The position numbers and the translations under genes are program-made. The notes beneath the pieces were generated by a model that saw nothing but the letters and a program-made list of their open reading frames with translations, had not been told where the DNA came from and searched no databases. This document shows positions 15,896 through 23,317 of a DNA stretch of 33,691 nt, piece by piece; position 1 is the first letter of the stretch, and each line of letters starts with the position of its first letter. This stretch comes from Actinophytocola sp. (GTDB lineage: Bacteria; Actinomycetota; Actinomycetes; Mycobacteriales; Pseudonocardiaceae), in assembly GCA_009379975.1 (NCBI GenBank), contig WHSS01000027.1, forward strand, positions 1-33,691. Reading direction: 5' to 3'.

Positions 15896-15940
15896 GCCGC
15901 ACATTGTCGCAGTGCCATCGGCAGGGCTTTTCCGCCGCAC

Positions 15941-15973
15941 TTGACCGCCGTCAACCGTAAGCGGTAACTTACG
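15941..15973 (+). promoter_or_regulatory. Leaderless promoter with two palindromes before second arsR
   Basis: TTGACC (15941-15946) and TAACTT (15965-15970) are separated by 18 bases. Only six bases separate the -10 box from the GTG at 15977, so the transcript is probably leaderless. The -35 box lies in the perfect inverted repeat TTGAC-CGCC-GTCAA. The -10 box lies in CGTAAG-N6-CTTACG (15956-15973). Both are good autorepressor operator candidates. Confidence 0.75.
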
Positions 15974-15976
15974 TTA

Positions 15977-16288
15977 GTGACTACTTACGCAGTCGATGCG
16001 TGGACCGCCCTCGGTGACTCGAGCCGGCGGCAAATCTTCGAGCTCCTCGCTGAGCGGCCACGGTCGGTCACCGAGATCGCCCGGGGCCTGCCGATCAGCA
16101 GGCCGGCGGTATCCCAGCACTTGCGGGTGCTCAAGCAGGCGCGCCTCGTGCAGGCCCGGTCGGAGGGCACCCGACGCATCTACCAGGTCGACCCGGCAGG
16201 CCTGGCGGCACTGCGCGCGGAACTGGACGGGTTCTGGGGCAAGGCCTTGGAGAACTTCAAGCAGATCGCGGAACAGGAAACGGAGTAA
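15977..16288 (+). CDS. ArsR-family winged-helix transcriptional regulator
   Basis: This 103-residue winged helix has ALGDSSRRQIFELLAERPRSVTEIA, then the recognition helix ISRPAVSQHLRVLKQARLV and the wing VQARSEGTRRIYQV. There is no metal-binding cysteine pair. It starts with a GTG directly after a -10 box and has no ribosome binding site. The next gene, three bases downstream, encodes a single-domain SRPBCC protein. The pair repeats the arrangement seen at 4122-5935. Likely role is repression of its own cassette in response to an unknown ligand. Confidence 0.9.
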   Translation: MTTYAVDAWTALGDSSRRQIFELLAERPRSVTEIARGLPISRPAVSQHLRVLKQARLVQARSEGTRRIYQVDPAGLAALRAELDGFWGKALENFKQIAEQETE

Positions 16289-16291
16289 GTA

Positions 16292-16771
16292 ATGACCACG
16301 TCCACCGAGACATCAGTCCGGCGCGAGATCGACGTCGCCGTGCCGGTCGAGCGAGCCTTCGCCGTGTTCACCGAACAGATCGACCGGATCAAACCCCGCG
16401 AACACAACATGCTCACGGTGCCGATCGCCGAGACGGTCTTCGAGACCCGCGTCGGCGGCGCCGTCTATGACCGCGGCGAGGACGGGTCGGTGTGCCGCTG
16501 GGCACGGGTGCTCGCCTTCGAACCACCACACCGGTTCGTGATCAGCTGGGACATCACTCCGCAATGGCAGATCGAGACCGACCCCGACCGAACCAGCGAG
16601 GTCGAGGTGCGCTTCGTCGCCGCGGGGCCGGACCGGACCCGTGTCGAACTGGAGCACCGGCACCTGGACCGCCACGGTCACGGGTGGGAGGCCGGCCGAG
16701 AAGGCGTGGCCTCCGAAGGCGGCTGGTCGCTCTACCTGCGGCGATTCGCCGAGCTGACCGCCGGCGCGTGA
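16292..16771 (+). CDS. SRPBCC (AHSA1-like) domain protein
   Basis: This 159-residue protein is a single START/AHSA1-like domain. VRREIDVAVPVERAFAVFTEQ is at residues 9-29, ARVLAFEPPHRFVISWDI near 70, and the C-terminal helix is EGGWSLYLRRFAELT. It starts three bases after the arsR stop, and the two are co-transcribed. The fold binds hydrophobic ligands, but no ligand can be predicted. It is the usual one-domain version of the partner that is triplicated at 4442-5935. Confidence 0.88.
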   Translation: MTTSTETSVRREIDVAVPVERAFAVFTEQIDRIKPREHNMLTVPIAETVFETRVGGAVYDRGEDGSVCRWARVLAFEPPHRFVISWDITPQWQIETDPDRTSEVEVRFVAAGPDRTRVELEHRHLDRHGHGWEAGREGVASEGGWSLYLRRFAELTAGA

Positions 16772-16791
16772 GCCCCGGGGGCCCCTGCCGG

Positions 16792-16803
16792 TAGCGTCTA
16801 CCC
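16792..16803 (+). promoter_or_regulatory. Probable leaderless -10 box of cobD
   Basis: TAGCGT at 16792-16797 lies six bases before the cobD ATG, the same spacing as at both arsR genes. No ribosome binding site lies between them. No convincing -35 box is seen. Confidence 0.4.
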
Positions 16804-17838
16804 ATGCTCACCAGATCAGGCGCGACCATCGCGGGGCTGGCCGCCGGGTACCTCGCGGATCTGGCTTTCGGTGATCCCCGGCGCGGGCATCCCGTCGCAC
16901 TGTTCGGGCAGGCGGCCGACGCGCTGCAACGCCGGATGTGGGCGGACTCGCGGCAGCGCGGTGCCGCCTACGCCGTGGTATGCGTCGGAGGCGCGGCGGG
17001 CGTCGGTGTCGTGGCGCATAACGCGACGGCCAGGGCGCCCATGGCTCGTGCCGCGGCGACCGCACTCGCCACCTGGGCGGTGCTCGGCGGGCACGGGCTC
17101 GCGCGGGAGGGCGCCGAGATGGCGCGGCCGCTCGAAGTGAACGACATCGAAGGCGCACGGAAGCGGCTTTCCCACCTGTGCGGCAGGGACCCGGACGGGC
17201 TCGACGCGAAGGAACTGGCCCGCGCCGCGACGGAGTCCATCGCCGAGAACACCTCCGACGCCGTGGTTGCTCCGCTGCTGTGGGGCGCCGCGGCGGGGAT
17301 ACCGGGGTTGCTCGGTTACCGCGCGCTGAACACGCTGGACGCCATGGTCGGCCATCGCACGCCGCGGCACGAGCGCTTCGGGTGGGCGAGCGCCCGGGCG
17401 GATGACCTGGCCAACCTGGTGCCCGCACGACTGAGCGCGTTGGCCGCCGCGGTGTGTGCGCCCGCGGTCGGGGGCAGCCCGCGGCGGGCGTGGCGGGTGT
17501 GGCGGCGCGATGCGGGCAAGCACCCGAGCCCGAACGCGGGGCAGGTCGAAGCGGCGTTCGCCGGGGCGCTCGATGTGCGGCTGGGCGGCGTGAACAGCTA
17601 TGCGGGCAACGTCGAGGACCGGGGCACCCTCGGCGACGGCCGGGCCCCCGACGTGGCGGATCTTCGCAGGTCAGTGCGACTTTCTCGGGCGGTCGGTGCG
17701 GCGTCCCTCGGCGTGGCGGCCATCTTCGTGCGGCTCCGCGCTGAAAGACGCCTTCAGTCCACTCAACGGACTGAAAGGGCCACTCACTCCACTCAACGGA
17801 CTGAAAGCGTCTTTCAGCGCGTGGGGTGGCGGCGGTGA
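16804..17838 (+). CDS. cobD: Adenosylcobinamide-phosphate synthase (CobD/CbiB)
   Basis: This 344-residue membrane enzyme attaches aminopropanol (phosphate) to adenosylcobyric acid. Family signatures are GYLADLAFGDPRRGHPVALFG at the N-terminus, AATESIAENTSDAVVAPLLW near 140-158, GYRALNTLDAMVGHRT and KHPSPNAGQVEAAFAGAL. From about residue 312 onward the protein is encoded by the 83-bp repeat R2, giving an Arg/Gln/Thr-rich tail of about 28 residues before VGWRR. The natural C-terminus probably ended near residue 312. The stop overlaps the cobQ start by four bases (GTGA). Confidence 0.94.
   Translation: MLTRSGATIAGLAAGYLADLAFGDPRRGHPVALFGQAADALQRRMWADSRQRGAAYAVVCVGGAAGVGVVAHNATARAPMARAAATALATWAVLGGHGLAREGAEMARPLEVNDIEGARKRLSHLCGRDPDGLDAKELARAATESIAENTSDAVVAPLLWGAAAGIPGLLGYRALNTLDAMVGHRTPRHERFGWASARADDLANLVPARLSALAAAVCAPAVGGSPRRAWRVWRRDAGKHPSPNAGQVEAAFAGALDVRLGGVNSYAGNVEDRGTLGDGRAPDVADLRRSVRLSRAVGAASLGVAAIFVRLRAERRLQSTQRTERATHSTQRTESVFQRVGWRR
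17738..17820. repeat. 83-bp triple-hairpin repeat, copy R2 (inside cobD)
   Basis: It has the same length and the same perfect 14-bp terminal inverted repeat as R1, with three CTGAAAG-type units on a 30-bp period. Here it lies inside the reading frame of cobD and is open in that frame, so it extends the protein rather than ending it. It stops 15 bases before the cobQ start. Confidence 0.85.
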
Positions 17839-19340
17839 GCGCCGCTGGGTTGCTCGTAGCGGGGACGACTTCCGATGCGGGCAAGAGCCTGGTCACCGCG
17901 GCCATCTGCCGGTTCCTCGCTCGACAGGGCGTGTCCGTAGCGCCGTTCAAGTCTCAGAACATGTCGAACAATTCCATGGTGTGCGCCGACGGAGCCGAGA
18001 TCGGCCGCGCCCAGTGGTTGCAGGCCCGAGCGGCGGGCGTCGCGCCGGAGGCAGCCATGAACCCCGTGCTACTCAAGCCGGGCAGCGATCGGCGCAGCCA
18101 CGTCATCGCGCTCGGTAAACCGTTCGGGACCCTCGACGCGGGGGAGTATGCCACCGGGCGAGCCGGCCTGGCCGACATCGCCTTCGAGGCCCTGGCCGAC
18201 CTGCGGACCCGGTTCGACGTCGTGGTGTGCGAGGGCGCGGGCAGCCCCGCCGAGATCAACCTGCGCGGCGGCGACTACGTGAACATGGGGCTGGCGCGTG
18301 AGGCGGGACTGCCCGTCGTGGTGGTCGGCGACATCGACCGCGGCGGCGTACTCGCGTCGATGTACGGCACGCTCGCGTTGCTGGCCGCCGAGGACCAAGC
18401 GCTGCTCGCCGGGTGGATCGTGAACAAGTTCCGCGGCGACATCGGTCTGCTGCGACCGGGGCTGGACACCCTCGAGCGGATGACCGGCAGGCCGGTGTTC
18501 GGCGTACTGCCGTGGCTGGACGGCGTATGGATCGACTCGGAGGACGCGCTGGCCCAGGCCGGCTGGCGCGGCCAGCTACCGGTGGACGGCCGCGCGCTGC
18601 GGGTCGCCGTGGTGCGTTTCCCGCGGGCGTCCAACGCCACCGACGTCGACGCGCTCGCCGCGGAGCCGGGCGTCACGGTGACCCTGACCGCCGACCCGGA
18701 CACCGTGCTGGCCGCCGACATCGCCGTGCTACCCGGCTCGCGGGCCACCGTCGACGATCTGCGCTGGCTGCGGGAGCGCGGCCTGGCCGACGCCGTGCTC
18801 GCCCGTGCCGCCGCTGACGCGCCGGTGCTGGGCATCTGCGGCGGCTACCAGATGCTCACCGAGACGATCGACGACGAGTACGAGTCCGGCGCGGGCACCG
18901 TCGACGGGCTCGGGCTGCTGCCCGCGAGGGTGGAGTTCGCGCCGGAGAAGGTGCTCGACACCCCGCGCGGACAGTGGCGAGGGCAGGACGTCGCCGCATA
19001 CGAGATCCACCACGGCCGCGCGGTGTTGACCTCAGGGGCCGGCGGCGTCCAAGCCTTCCTCGATGGCTGGCGGGCGAATTCGGTGTGGGGCACGATGTGG
19101 CACGGCGCCTTCGAGAACGACGGGTTCCGCCGCGCCTGGCTGGCTGCTGCCGCCGCGCAGGCAGGCATCGCCTGGCGGCCCGCCGAGGGCGCACCGGGTT
19201 TCGCCGAACTGCGAGAGTCGATGCTGGACCGGTTGGCCGACGCCGTCACCGATCACCTCGACACGGCCGCGCTCCTGCGACTCATCAAGGCGGGCGCGCC
19301 GGCGGACCTGCCGTTCATCTCGCCCGGTGCACCCGGCTAA
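17835..19340 (+). CDS. cobQ: Cobyric acid synthase (CobQ/CbiP)
   Basis: This protein of about 501 residues amidates side chains b, d, e and g of adenosylcobyrinic acid a,c-diamide. The N-terminal ATPase-like domain has VAGTTSDAGKSLVTAAICR and FKSQNMSNNSMV. The glutaminase domain has the nucleophile Cys in LGICGGYQML near residue 335 and the catalytic His in YEIHHGR. I chose the GTG at 17835, which makes a GTGA overlap with cobD. The GTG at 17826 is also in frame. A strong palindrome follows the gene. Confidence 0.95.
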   Translation: MSAAGLLVAGTTSDAGKSLVTAAICRFLARQGVSVAPFKSQNMSNNSMVCADGAEIGRAQWLQARAAGVAPEAAMNPVLLKPGSDRRSHVIALGKPFGTLDAGEYATGRAGLADIAFEALADLRTRFDVVVCEGAGSPAEINLRGGDYVNMGLAREAGLPVVVVGDIDRGGVLASMYGTLALLAAEDQALLAGWIVNKFRGDIGLLRPGLDTLERMTGRPVFGVLPWLDGVWIDSEDALAQAGWRGQLPVDGRALRVAVVRFPRASNATDVDALAAEPGVTVTLTADPDTVLAADIAVLPGSRATVDDLRWLRERGLADAVLARAAADAPVLGICGGYQMLTETIDDEYESGAGTVDGLGLLPARVEFAPEKVLDTPRGQWRGQDVAAYEIHHGRAVLTSGAGGVQAFLDGWRANSVWGTMWHGAFENDGFRRAWLAAAAAQAGIAWRPAEGAPGFAELRESMLDRLADAVTDHLDTAALLRLIKAGAPADLPFISPGAPG

Positions 19341-19358
19341 TACTGCAGGCCACCCGGG

Positions 19359-19402
19359 TCGTGAGTGCTGATCAGGGTTAGAACACTGATAGCCACTCAC
19401 GA
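19359..19402. terminator. Palindromic terminator between cobQ and cbtA
   Basis: Arms TCGTGAGTGCTGATCAG (19359-19375) and 19386-19402 pair at 14 of 17 positions around a 10-nt loop. It lies between convergent cobQ and cbtA and can serve both. The outer nine base pairs are perfect. Confidence 0.65.
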
Positions 19403-19414
19403 ACAGCACCGGGC

Positions 19415-20161
19415 CTACGCAGCGACGGGTTCCGCCTGCCGCTGTTCGCTCCCGAGCGCCCGGTGAACCAGTGCTCCGAAGGTCAGGCCGAGTACCGCCC
19501 ACAGCACCACGAGCGTGCCGAGCGCGGTGACCCGGAAGTCCCACATCAGCGTCGCGGGGAAGCCCTCCGGCACCTCGTTAACGGCGGGCAGCAGCCAGCC
19601 GCAGGCCGCCATCACCGCAACGTAGCCCACTAACCCGATCGAGCCCGCTGTCCAGCCGCCGAGCTTCTCGGCGAGCACCTTCACCGCGTAGCAAGCGAGC
19701 CCGGCCGCGATGACCGAGATCGCCAGGAGCACGAAGTACAACTCAGTGCGCGAAGCGATGGTGCCTTCTTGCCCGACAGCAGGCGGATTGGCCGGGTACT
19801 TCAGGAACGGCACCAGCGAGACCGCGGTGAACGCCGCGACCGCCAGAAATGCCGAGTACGCCCGCGCGGAGAACGCACCGAACCGGCCATATACGAACGC
19901 GAACGCGAGCGAGAACAGTCCGCCGAGCGCGAGCCCGGTGGCGGCGTTCGCGGTGAGCAGCCCCAGCGACTTCTGGATGTCCCTGCTGACGATGGGCGCT
20001 TCCTCGGCGTGATCGTGCCCGGCCTCGGTAGCGGCGTTGGCCTCTTCGATCGCGATGGCCGCTTCAATATGCGGCTCGCCGAAGACGAACGCGAAAATAG
20101 CCGCGGCGATGCCGGCGATGAGACCGGCGATCAGGCCGCGGACCAGCAATGTCCGCATCAT
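19415..20161 (-). CDS. cbtA: Cobalt transporter subunit CbtA
   Basis: This 248-residue membrane protein has about five or six hydrophobic segments. A loop with GHDHAEE after the first segment gives histidine and acidic residues as possible metal ligands. VRGLIAGLIAGIAAAIFAFV at the N-terminus and the PAVNEVPEGFPATLMWDFR segment fit CbtA. It is predicted to work with CbtB in cobalt uptake. It follows cbtB with a 12-base gap, behind a cobalamin riboswitch, so expression should fall when cobalamin is plentiful. Confidence 0.92.
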   Translation of the reverse strand: MMRTLLVRGLIAGLIAGIAAAIFAFVFGEPHIEAAIAIEEANAATEAGHDHAEEAPIVSRDIQKSLGLLTANAATGLALGGLFSLAFAFVYGRFGAFSARAYSAFLAVAAFTAVSLVPFLKYPANPPAVGQEGTIASRTELYFVLLAISVIAAGLACYAVKVLAEKLGGWTAGSIGLVGYVAVMAACGWLLPAVNEVPEGFPATLMWDFRVTALGTLVVLWAVLGLTFGALVHRALGSEQRQAEPVAA

Positions 20162-20173
20162 TCTCGGCCCGCG

Positions 20174-20392
20174 TCAGTGGCAGGGGAACGCGAGCAGGTG
20201 ACGGCCGTCGTGCAGGAACTCGTGCACGTAGCCACCGGAGAACAGCGCGGTGATGCCGTCTTCCGCGCTCACGAAGTACATCGTGATCAGTGAGAGCATG
20301 CCGATCAGCACGGCCCACGGCACGATCTCGCGGATCGGAATACGGATGGGCATCGGGGCGGGCAGGGAAACGGGGACTGCCGCTTGGGACAT
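20174..20392 (-). CDS. cbtB: Cobalt transporter subunit CbtB
   Basis: This 72-residue protein has one membrane segment (WAVLIGMLSLITMYFVS) and a C-terminal histidine motif HEFLHDGRHLLAFPCH, the hallmark of CbtB and a likely cobalt ligand. The ATG at 20392 has AAGGAGG eight bases upstream. That ribosome binding site lies next to a small hairpin (GGGC-N7-GCCC) after the cobalamin riboswitch, which suggests translational control. Confidence 0.92.
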   Translation of the reverse strand: MSQAAVPVSLPAPMPIRIPIREIVPWAVLIGMLSLITMYFVSAEDGITALFSGGYVHEFLHDGRHLLAFPCH

Positions 20393-20433
20393 GGTCAAGA
20401 CCTCCTTGGGCTTTCGCGGCCCGGTTGGACGAG

Positions 20434-20516
20434 TGCGATGGCAGCGGGTCTGACTCCCGTGCTGGTTACAGTGGCGCGTCCGTGCGGATTTTCACCGGCT
20501 TCCGACCACCATCGCA
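20434..20516 (-). promoter_or_regulatory. Cobalamin riboswitch controlling cbtBA
   Basis: Read on the minus strand, the stretch holds the conserved cobalamin aptamer parts in order: GGAAGCCGGTGAAAATCCG, then GCGCCACTGTAACC (B12-box region), then GGGAGTCAGACC. A perfect 8-bp closing stem is formed by TGCGATGG (20509-20516) and CCATCGCA (20434-20441). The aptamer is compact, about 83 nt. Between it and cbtB lies a GGGC-N7-GCCC hairpin beside the ribosome binding site, a plausible expression platform. No other copy was found in the window. Confidence 0.9.
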
Positions 20517-20532
20517 GTGTCTGAGCCGGACA

Positions 20533-20562
20533 ACCGTATGCCGCCGATCACGGCTGAGTCAA
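20533..20562 (-). promoter_or_regulatory. Promoter of the riboswitch-cbtBA transcript
   Basis: On the minus strand TTGACT (20562-20557) and TACGGT (20538-20533) are 18 bases apart. Transcription would start near 20526, just ahead of the aptamer. The stretch from 20563 to 20675 shows nothing else that I can name. Confidence 0.55.
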
Positions 20563-20692
20563 TGTGATCCATCTCCGACACCCCGCCTGCGCACCGAGGT
20601 CCACACCGATGGCGCAGTGGCGCTGCCGAGCGTGTCGGCGTTAGGAGGGAGGCGGCTGTAGACGCGCGAGCGGCATATGATGACCTTTGCGT

Positions 20693-21436
20693 GTGCCCAA
20701 TGATGTCCTCGAGTGGTGGGAGCGCCTCTTCGGTGCACAAGCCGCGCCGAACGCCATGGTGCCGACGATCGCGGCGGCGATCGCACTGGCGGCCGTGCTG
20801 CTGCGCGGTCCGTGGCGGCTCACCCGCACCGTAATCACGATCGTTCACGAGGCTGGACACGCCTTGGTCGCCGTGCTGTCCGGGCGCCGTCTGCAGGGGA
20901 TCATGCTGCACTCCGACACCTCGGGCGTCACGGTGTCCCGCGGCAAGCGGACCGGACCGGGGATGGTGCTGACCTCGCTGGCGGGCTATCCGGCGCCTGC
21001 CGTGCTCGGGCTGCTGTTCAGCGTGCTGATCGTGCTCGATCGGTCTGCGATGGTGCTCGTTATCGCCGCCGTGCTGCTGCTCGGCGTCCTCGTGATGGTG
21101 CGCAACGCCTTCGGGGCGTTCGCGGTCGTGATCACCGCGGGCGCGCTCGGCGCGCTCGCCTACTTCGGCACCCCGGATATCAAGTCCGCGCTGGTGTCGG
21201 TGATCACCTGGTTCCTGCTCTTCGGTTCGCTGCGAGCGGTATTCGAACTGCAGTCCAAGCGGCGGCGCGGCACCGCACGTGACTCCGACGCCGATCAGCT
21301 CGGCAGGCTGACCGGGGTGCCCGCCGTGCTGTGGGTGCTGGTGATGGGTGTGATCGCCCTGCTCTGCCTCGTCGTCGGTGGTACGCAGCTGGTCGAGCCG
21401 GTGTTCGGCGACCTTGCGGTAGTGAGGCACACTTAG
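20693..21436 (+). CDS. M50-like membrane metalloprotease (M50B family)
   Basis: This membrane protein of about 247 residues has the zinc-protease motif HEAGH in VITIVHEAGHALVAVLSGRR near residue 55, inside the second hydrophobic region. About six membrane segments follow. The second motif of classical site-2 proteases (a DGG near the C-terminus) is not visible, which fits the shorter M50B-type family found in actinobacteria. Its substrate is unknown. The start may be TTG at 20687 or GTG at 20693. TATGAT at 20676-20681 suggests a leaderless or very short-leader transcript. Confidence 0.82.
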   Translation: MPNDVLEWWERLFGAQAAPNAMVPTIAAAIALAAVLLRGPWRLTRTVITIVHEAGHALVAVLSGRRLQGIMLHSDTSGVTVSRGKRTGPGMVLTSLAGYPAPAVLGLLFSVLIVLDRSAMVLVIAAVLLLGVLVMVRNAFGAFAVVITAGALGALAYFGTPDIKSALVSVITWFLLFGSLRAVFELQSKRRRGTARDSDADQLGRLTGVPAVLWVLVMGVIALLCLVVGGTQLVEPVFGDLAVVRHT

Positions 21437-21464
21437 GTCCGACCAGGGCGGAAAGGGATGTGCA

Positions 21465-22721
21465 GTGGCTGAGCAAGCAGTAGCCGATGAGGTCAGCAAG
21501 GCCGTCGAAGAGTGCGCGCGTGCCGCGAAGCAGGCCGCGCCTTCGCTGGCTGCGGCGACCGACGAGGCCATCGACGCCGCGCTGAACTCGATGGCCGACC
21601 GGTTGCTCGCGCGGCGTGCCGAGGTGCTGGCCGCCAACGCCGATGACGTCGACAAGGCTCGCGCCGACGGCATGAGCGCCGGCCTGCTGGACCGGCTGAG
21701 GATCACCGAGGAGCGGCTCACCGGCATGGCGGAGCAGCTGCGCTTGCTCGCGGGCACGCCGCACCCCGAACGGTCCATCCCGATCAAGGAGCTCGACGGC
21801 GGGCTTCGCCTCGTCGAGCGGCGTCGGCCCGTCGGCGTGATCGGCGCGAACTACGAGGCGCGGCCGAACGTGACCGTCGACGTCGCATCGCAGCTGGTCA
21901 AGTCCCGCAACGGCGGCGTGCTGCGCACCGGCAGCGCCGCGCTCGGGTCGGCCCAGCGGCTGCTGGACGTCGTCGTCGCCCCTGCCCTCACCGACGCGGG
22001 CATCGACCCAGGCGTGATCCAGCTGGTGCCGCGCGCCGAGCGTGAGGCTGCCTCGGCGCTGGTCAGCTTCCCCGACCTGGTCCCGCTGGTCATCCTGCGT
22101 GGCAGCGGGGACAGCACCCGCGCGCTCGCCCGCGCCGCCGCTCAGCACGACGTACGCACGCTCGCGCATGCCGACGGCGGCGGGGTGCTCTTCGTCGACA
22201 AGGCAGCCGACCTCGGCAAGGTGCGGGAGCTGGTGACCGGCAGCCTCGACCGGCTCGGCGTGTGTAACCGGCTGAACCTGCTGTTGATCGACGCGGCCGC
22301 CTACGACGAGGCGTGGCCGGTGATCTCGGCGGCGCTCGACGAACGGGGTGTGCAGGCGTCGCTGCCACCGCACTCCCACCCGATCGGCTACGAGTGGGCA
22401 CTGGATTCCGAGCGCGAAGCAACGGTCACCGTCTCGCAGGTCACCGATCTTGCCGCGGCGGTGTCGATCGCGAACGAGCAGACCTCGGGGCTGGCAGCGG
22501 GCATCGCGACCGAAGACGCGGCCGCCGCCGAGGCGTTCTTCGACGGCTACACCGGCACCGGGGTGTTCTGGAACGCGCCGACGAGGCTGCTGGACGGATT
22601 CAAGCTGCTGGCGGTGCCGGAGACCGGGATCAACCTCGACAATGTGCCCGGCCCGCGCGGCCCGGTGACGTACAACGACCTCTACGTCCGCCAGTTCGCG
22701 GTGCTCCCCGTGACGAGCTGA
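21465..22721 (+). CDS. proA: ProA-family (glutamate-5-semialdehyde dehydrogenase-like) protein
   Basis: This 418-residue aldehyde-dehydrogenase-fold protein is of the gamma-glutamyl phosphate reductase type. PVGVIGANYEARPNVTVDV (122-140) matches the ProA signature, and Cys267 in LGVCNRLNLLL is the likely nucleophile. ProA makes glutamate semialdehyde for proline. Several stretches are unusual: LRTGSAAL replaces the usual LRGGSEA-like segment, and AHADGGGVLFVD replaces the usual GxGNCHxYVD. It could be a divergent paralogue with another substrate. Its stop codon is supplied by repeat R3. Confidence 0.75.
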   Translation: MAEQAVADEVSKAVEECARAAKQAAPSLAAATDEAIDAALNSMADRLLARRAEVLAANADDVDKARADGMSAGLLDRLRITEERLTGMAEQLRLLAGTPHPERSIPIKELDGGLRLVERRRPVGVIGANYEARPNVTVDVASQLVKSRNGGVLRTGSAALGSAQRLLDVVVAPALTDAGIDPGVIQLVPRAEREAASALVSFPDLVPLVILRGSGDSTRALARAAAQHDVRTLAHADGGGVLFVDKAADLGKVRELVTGSLDRLGVCNRLNLLLIDAAAYDEAWPVISAALDERGVQASLPPHSHPIGYEWALDSEREATVTVSQVTDLAAAVSIANEQTSGLAAGIATEDAAAAEAFFDGYTGTGVFWNAPTRLLDGFKLLAVPETGINLDNVPGPRGPVTYNDLYVRQFAVLPVTS

Positions 22722-22797
22722 AAGACGCCTTCAGTCCGCTGGGTGGAGTCAGTGGGCCTTTCAGTCCGTTGAACGGACTGAAAGCGTCTTTCAGCGC
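22715..22797. repeat. 83-bp triple-hairpin repeat, copy R3
   Basis: It has the same 83-bp length and layout as R1 and R2. One base differs in the left terminal repeat (GAGCTGAAAG). The TGA in its first CTGAAAG is the stop codon of proA. It is followed by a minus-strand gene ending at 22835. Confidence 0.85.
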
Positions 22798-22834
22798 GGG
22801 GTGCTCACGTTCGGCCCGCGGACCGGCCGGGTGA

Positions 22835-23125
22835 TCAGGAGTCGGTTGCGATCGCGTCCGCGCGGCCGACGATCGCCTCCCCGACACGGCGCACCTGCTC
22901 GCCGTAGGCCCGGAGCACCGCGGGCTCGGGCAGCGGCCCGCCGTCGAGGTGGCCGACGAGCGCTGACAGCGTAGACACGAGGCCGGGGTTGGTGATGGCG
23001 ACCTCGGCGAACATGCACGCGTCCTGCTCGATCAGTTCACGCGCCGCGCTGGTCGTGAATCGGAATGCTGGCATGGCGCCGCGTTCGACGGCAACGACAT
23101 CGATCCACTGATCCAGCTCATGCAT
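22835..23125 (-). CDS. Small hypothetical protein
   Basis: This is a 96-residue soluble, acidic, mostly helical protein with no motif that I recognise. It has single cysteines and no membrane segment or signal peptide. It starts at an ATG at 23125 and diverges from the three-gene cassette beginning at 23318. Three 10-bp repeats lie about 30-60 bases upstream of its start, with a TTGACT -35 candidate adjacent. It may be regulated together with the cassette. Coding use matches its neighbours. Confidence 0.6.
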   Translation of the reverse strand: MHELDQWIDVVAVERGAMPAFRFTTSAARELIEQDACMFAEVAITNPGLVSTLSALVGHLDGGPLPEPAVLRAYGEQVRRVGEAIVGRADAIATDS

Positions 23126-23155
23126 CAAGCATCGCTAACCCTTGCGCTCAAGTCA

Positions 23156-23185
23156 AGCACAATAGAGCACAAGAGAGCACAGATA
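23156..23185 (-). promoter_or_regulatory. Three tandem 10-bp AGCACA repeats (operator candidate)
   Basis: AGCACAATAG, AGCACAAGAG and AGCACAGATA follow without a gap, so the AGCACA core recurs exactly once per DNA helical turn. This is what a regulator binding one face of the helix would need. It lies upstream of the minus-strand gene at 22835-23125 and within the shared divergent region. Confidence 0.5.
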
Positions 23186-23239
23186 CTCGAATTGGATAGA
23201 TGTTGGATGCGCACCGTAGTGAGGTTGGACCGAGAATCA

Positions 23240-23276
23240 CCCGCATGCGGGGAGTCGCTGTGCGCGATTATGCGCA
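23240..23276 (+). promoter_or_regulatory. Palindromes upstream of the DUF6879-XRE cassette
   Basis: CCCGCATGCGGG (23240-23251) is a perfect 12-bp palindrome. TGCGC-N6-GCGCA (23261-23276) follows and can also be read as two 10-bp direct repeats (TGCGCGATTA, TGCGCAATAG). Both lie 40-80 bases before the first gene of the cassette and could be operators for its XRE regulator. Confidence 0.45.
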
Positions 23277-23317
23277 ATAGTGGGTAGTGGCCCATTCTTG
23301 ATCGAAAGGGAAGCATC

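Noticed and set aside
16772..16790. GC-rich palindromic run after the second SRPBCC gene as a terminator
   Set aside because: The run of C and G bases gives only a short, ambiguous stem, and the cobD promoter follows at once.
22835..23125. DUF397-type partner of the XRE regulator
   Set aside because: The small protein lacks the short W-R-K-S/S-G-x-x-x-C-V-E pattern typical of DUF397 proteins, is longer, and is on the opposite strand.
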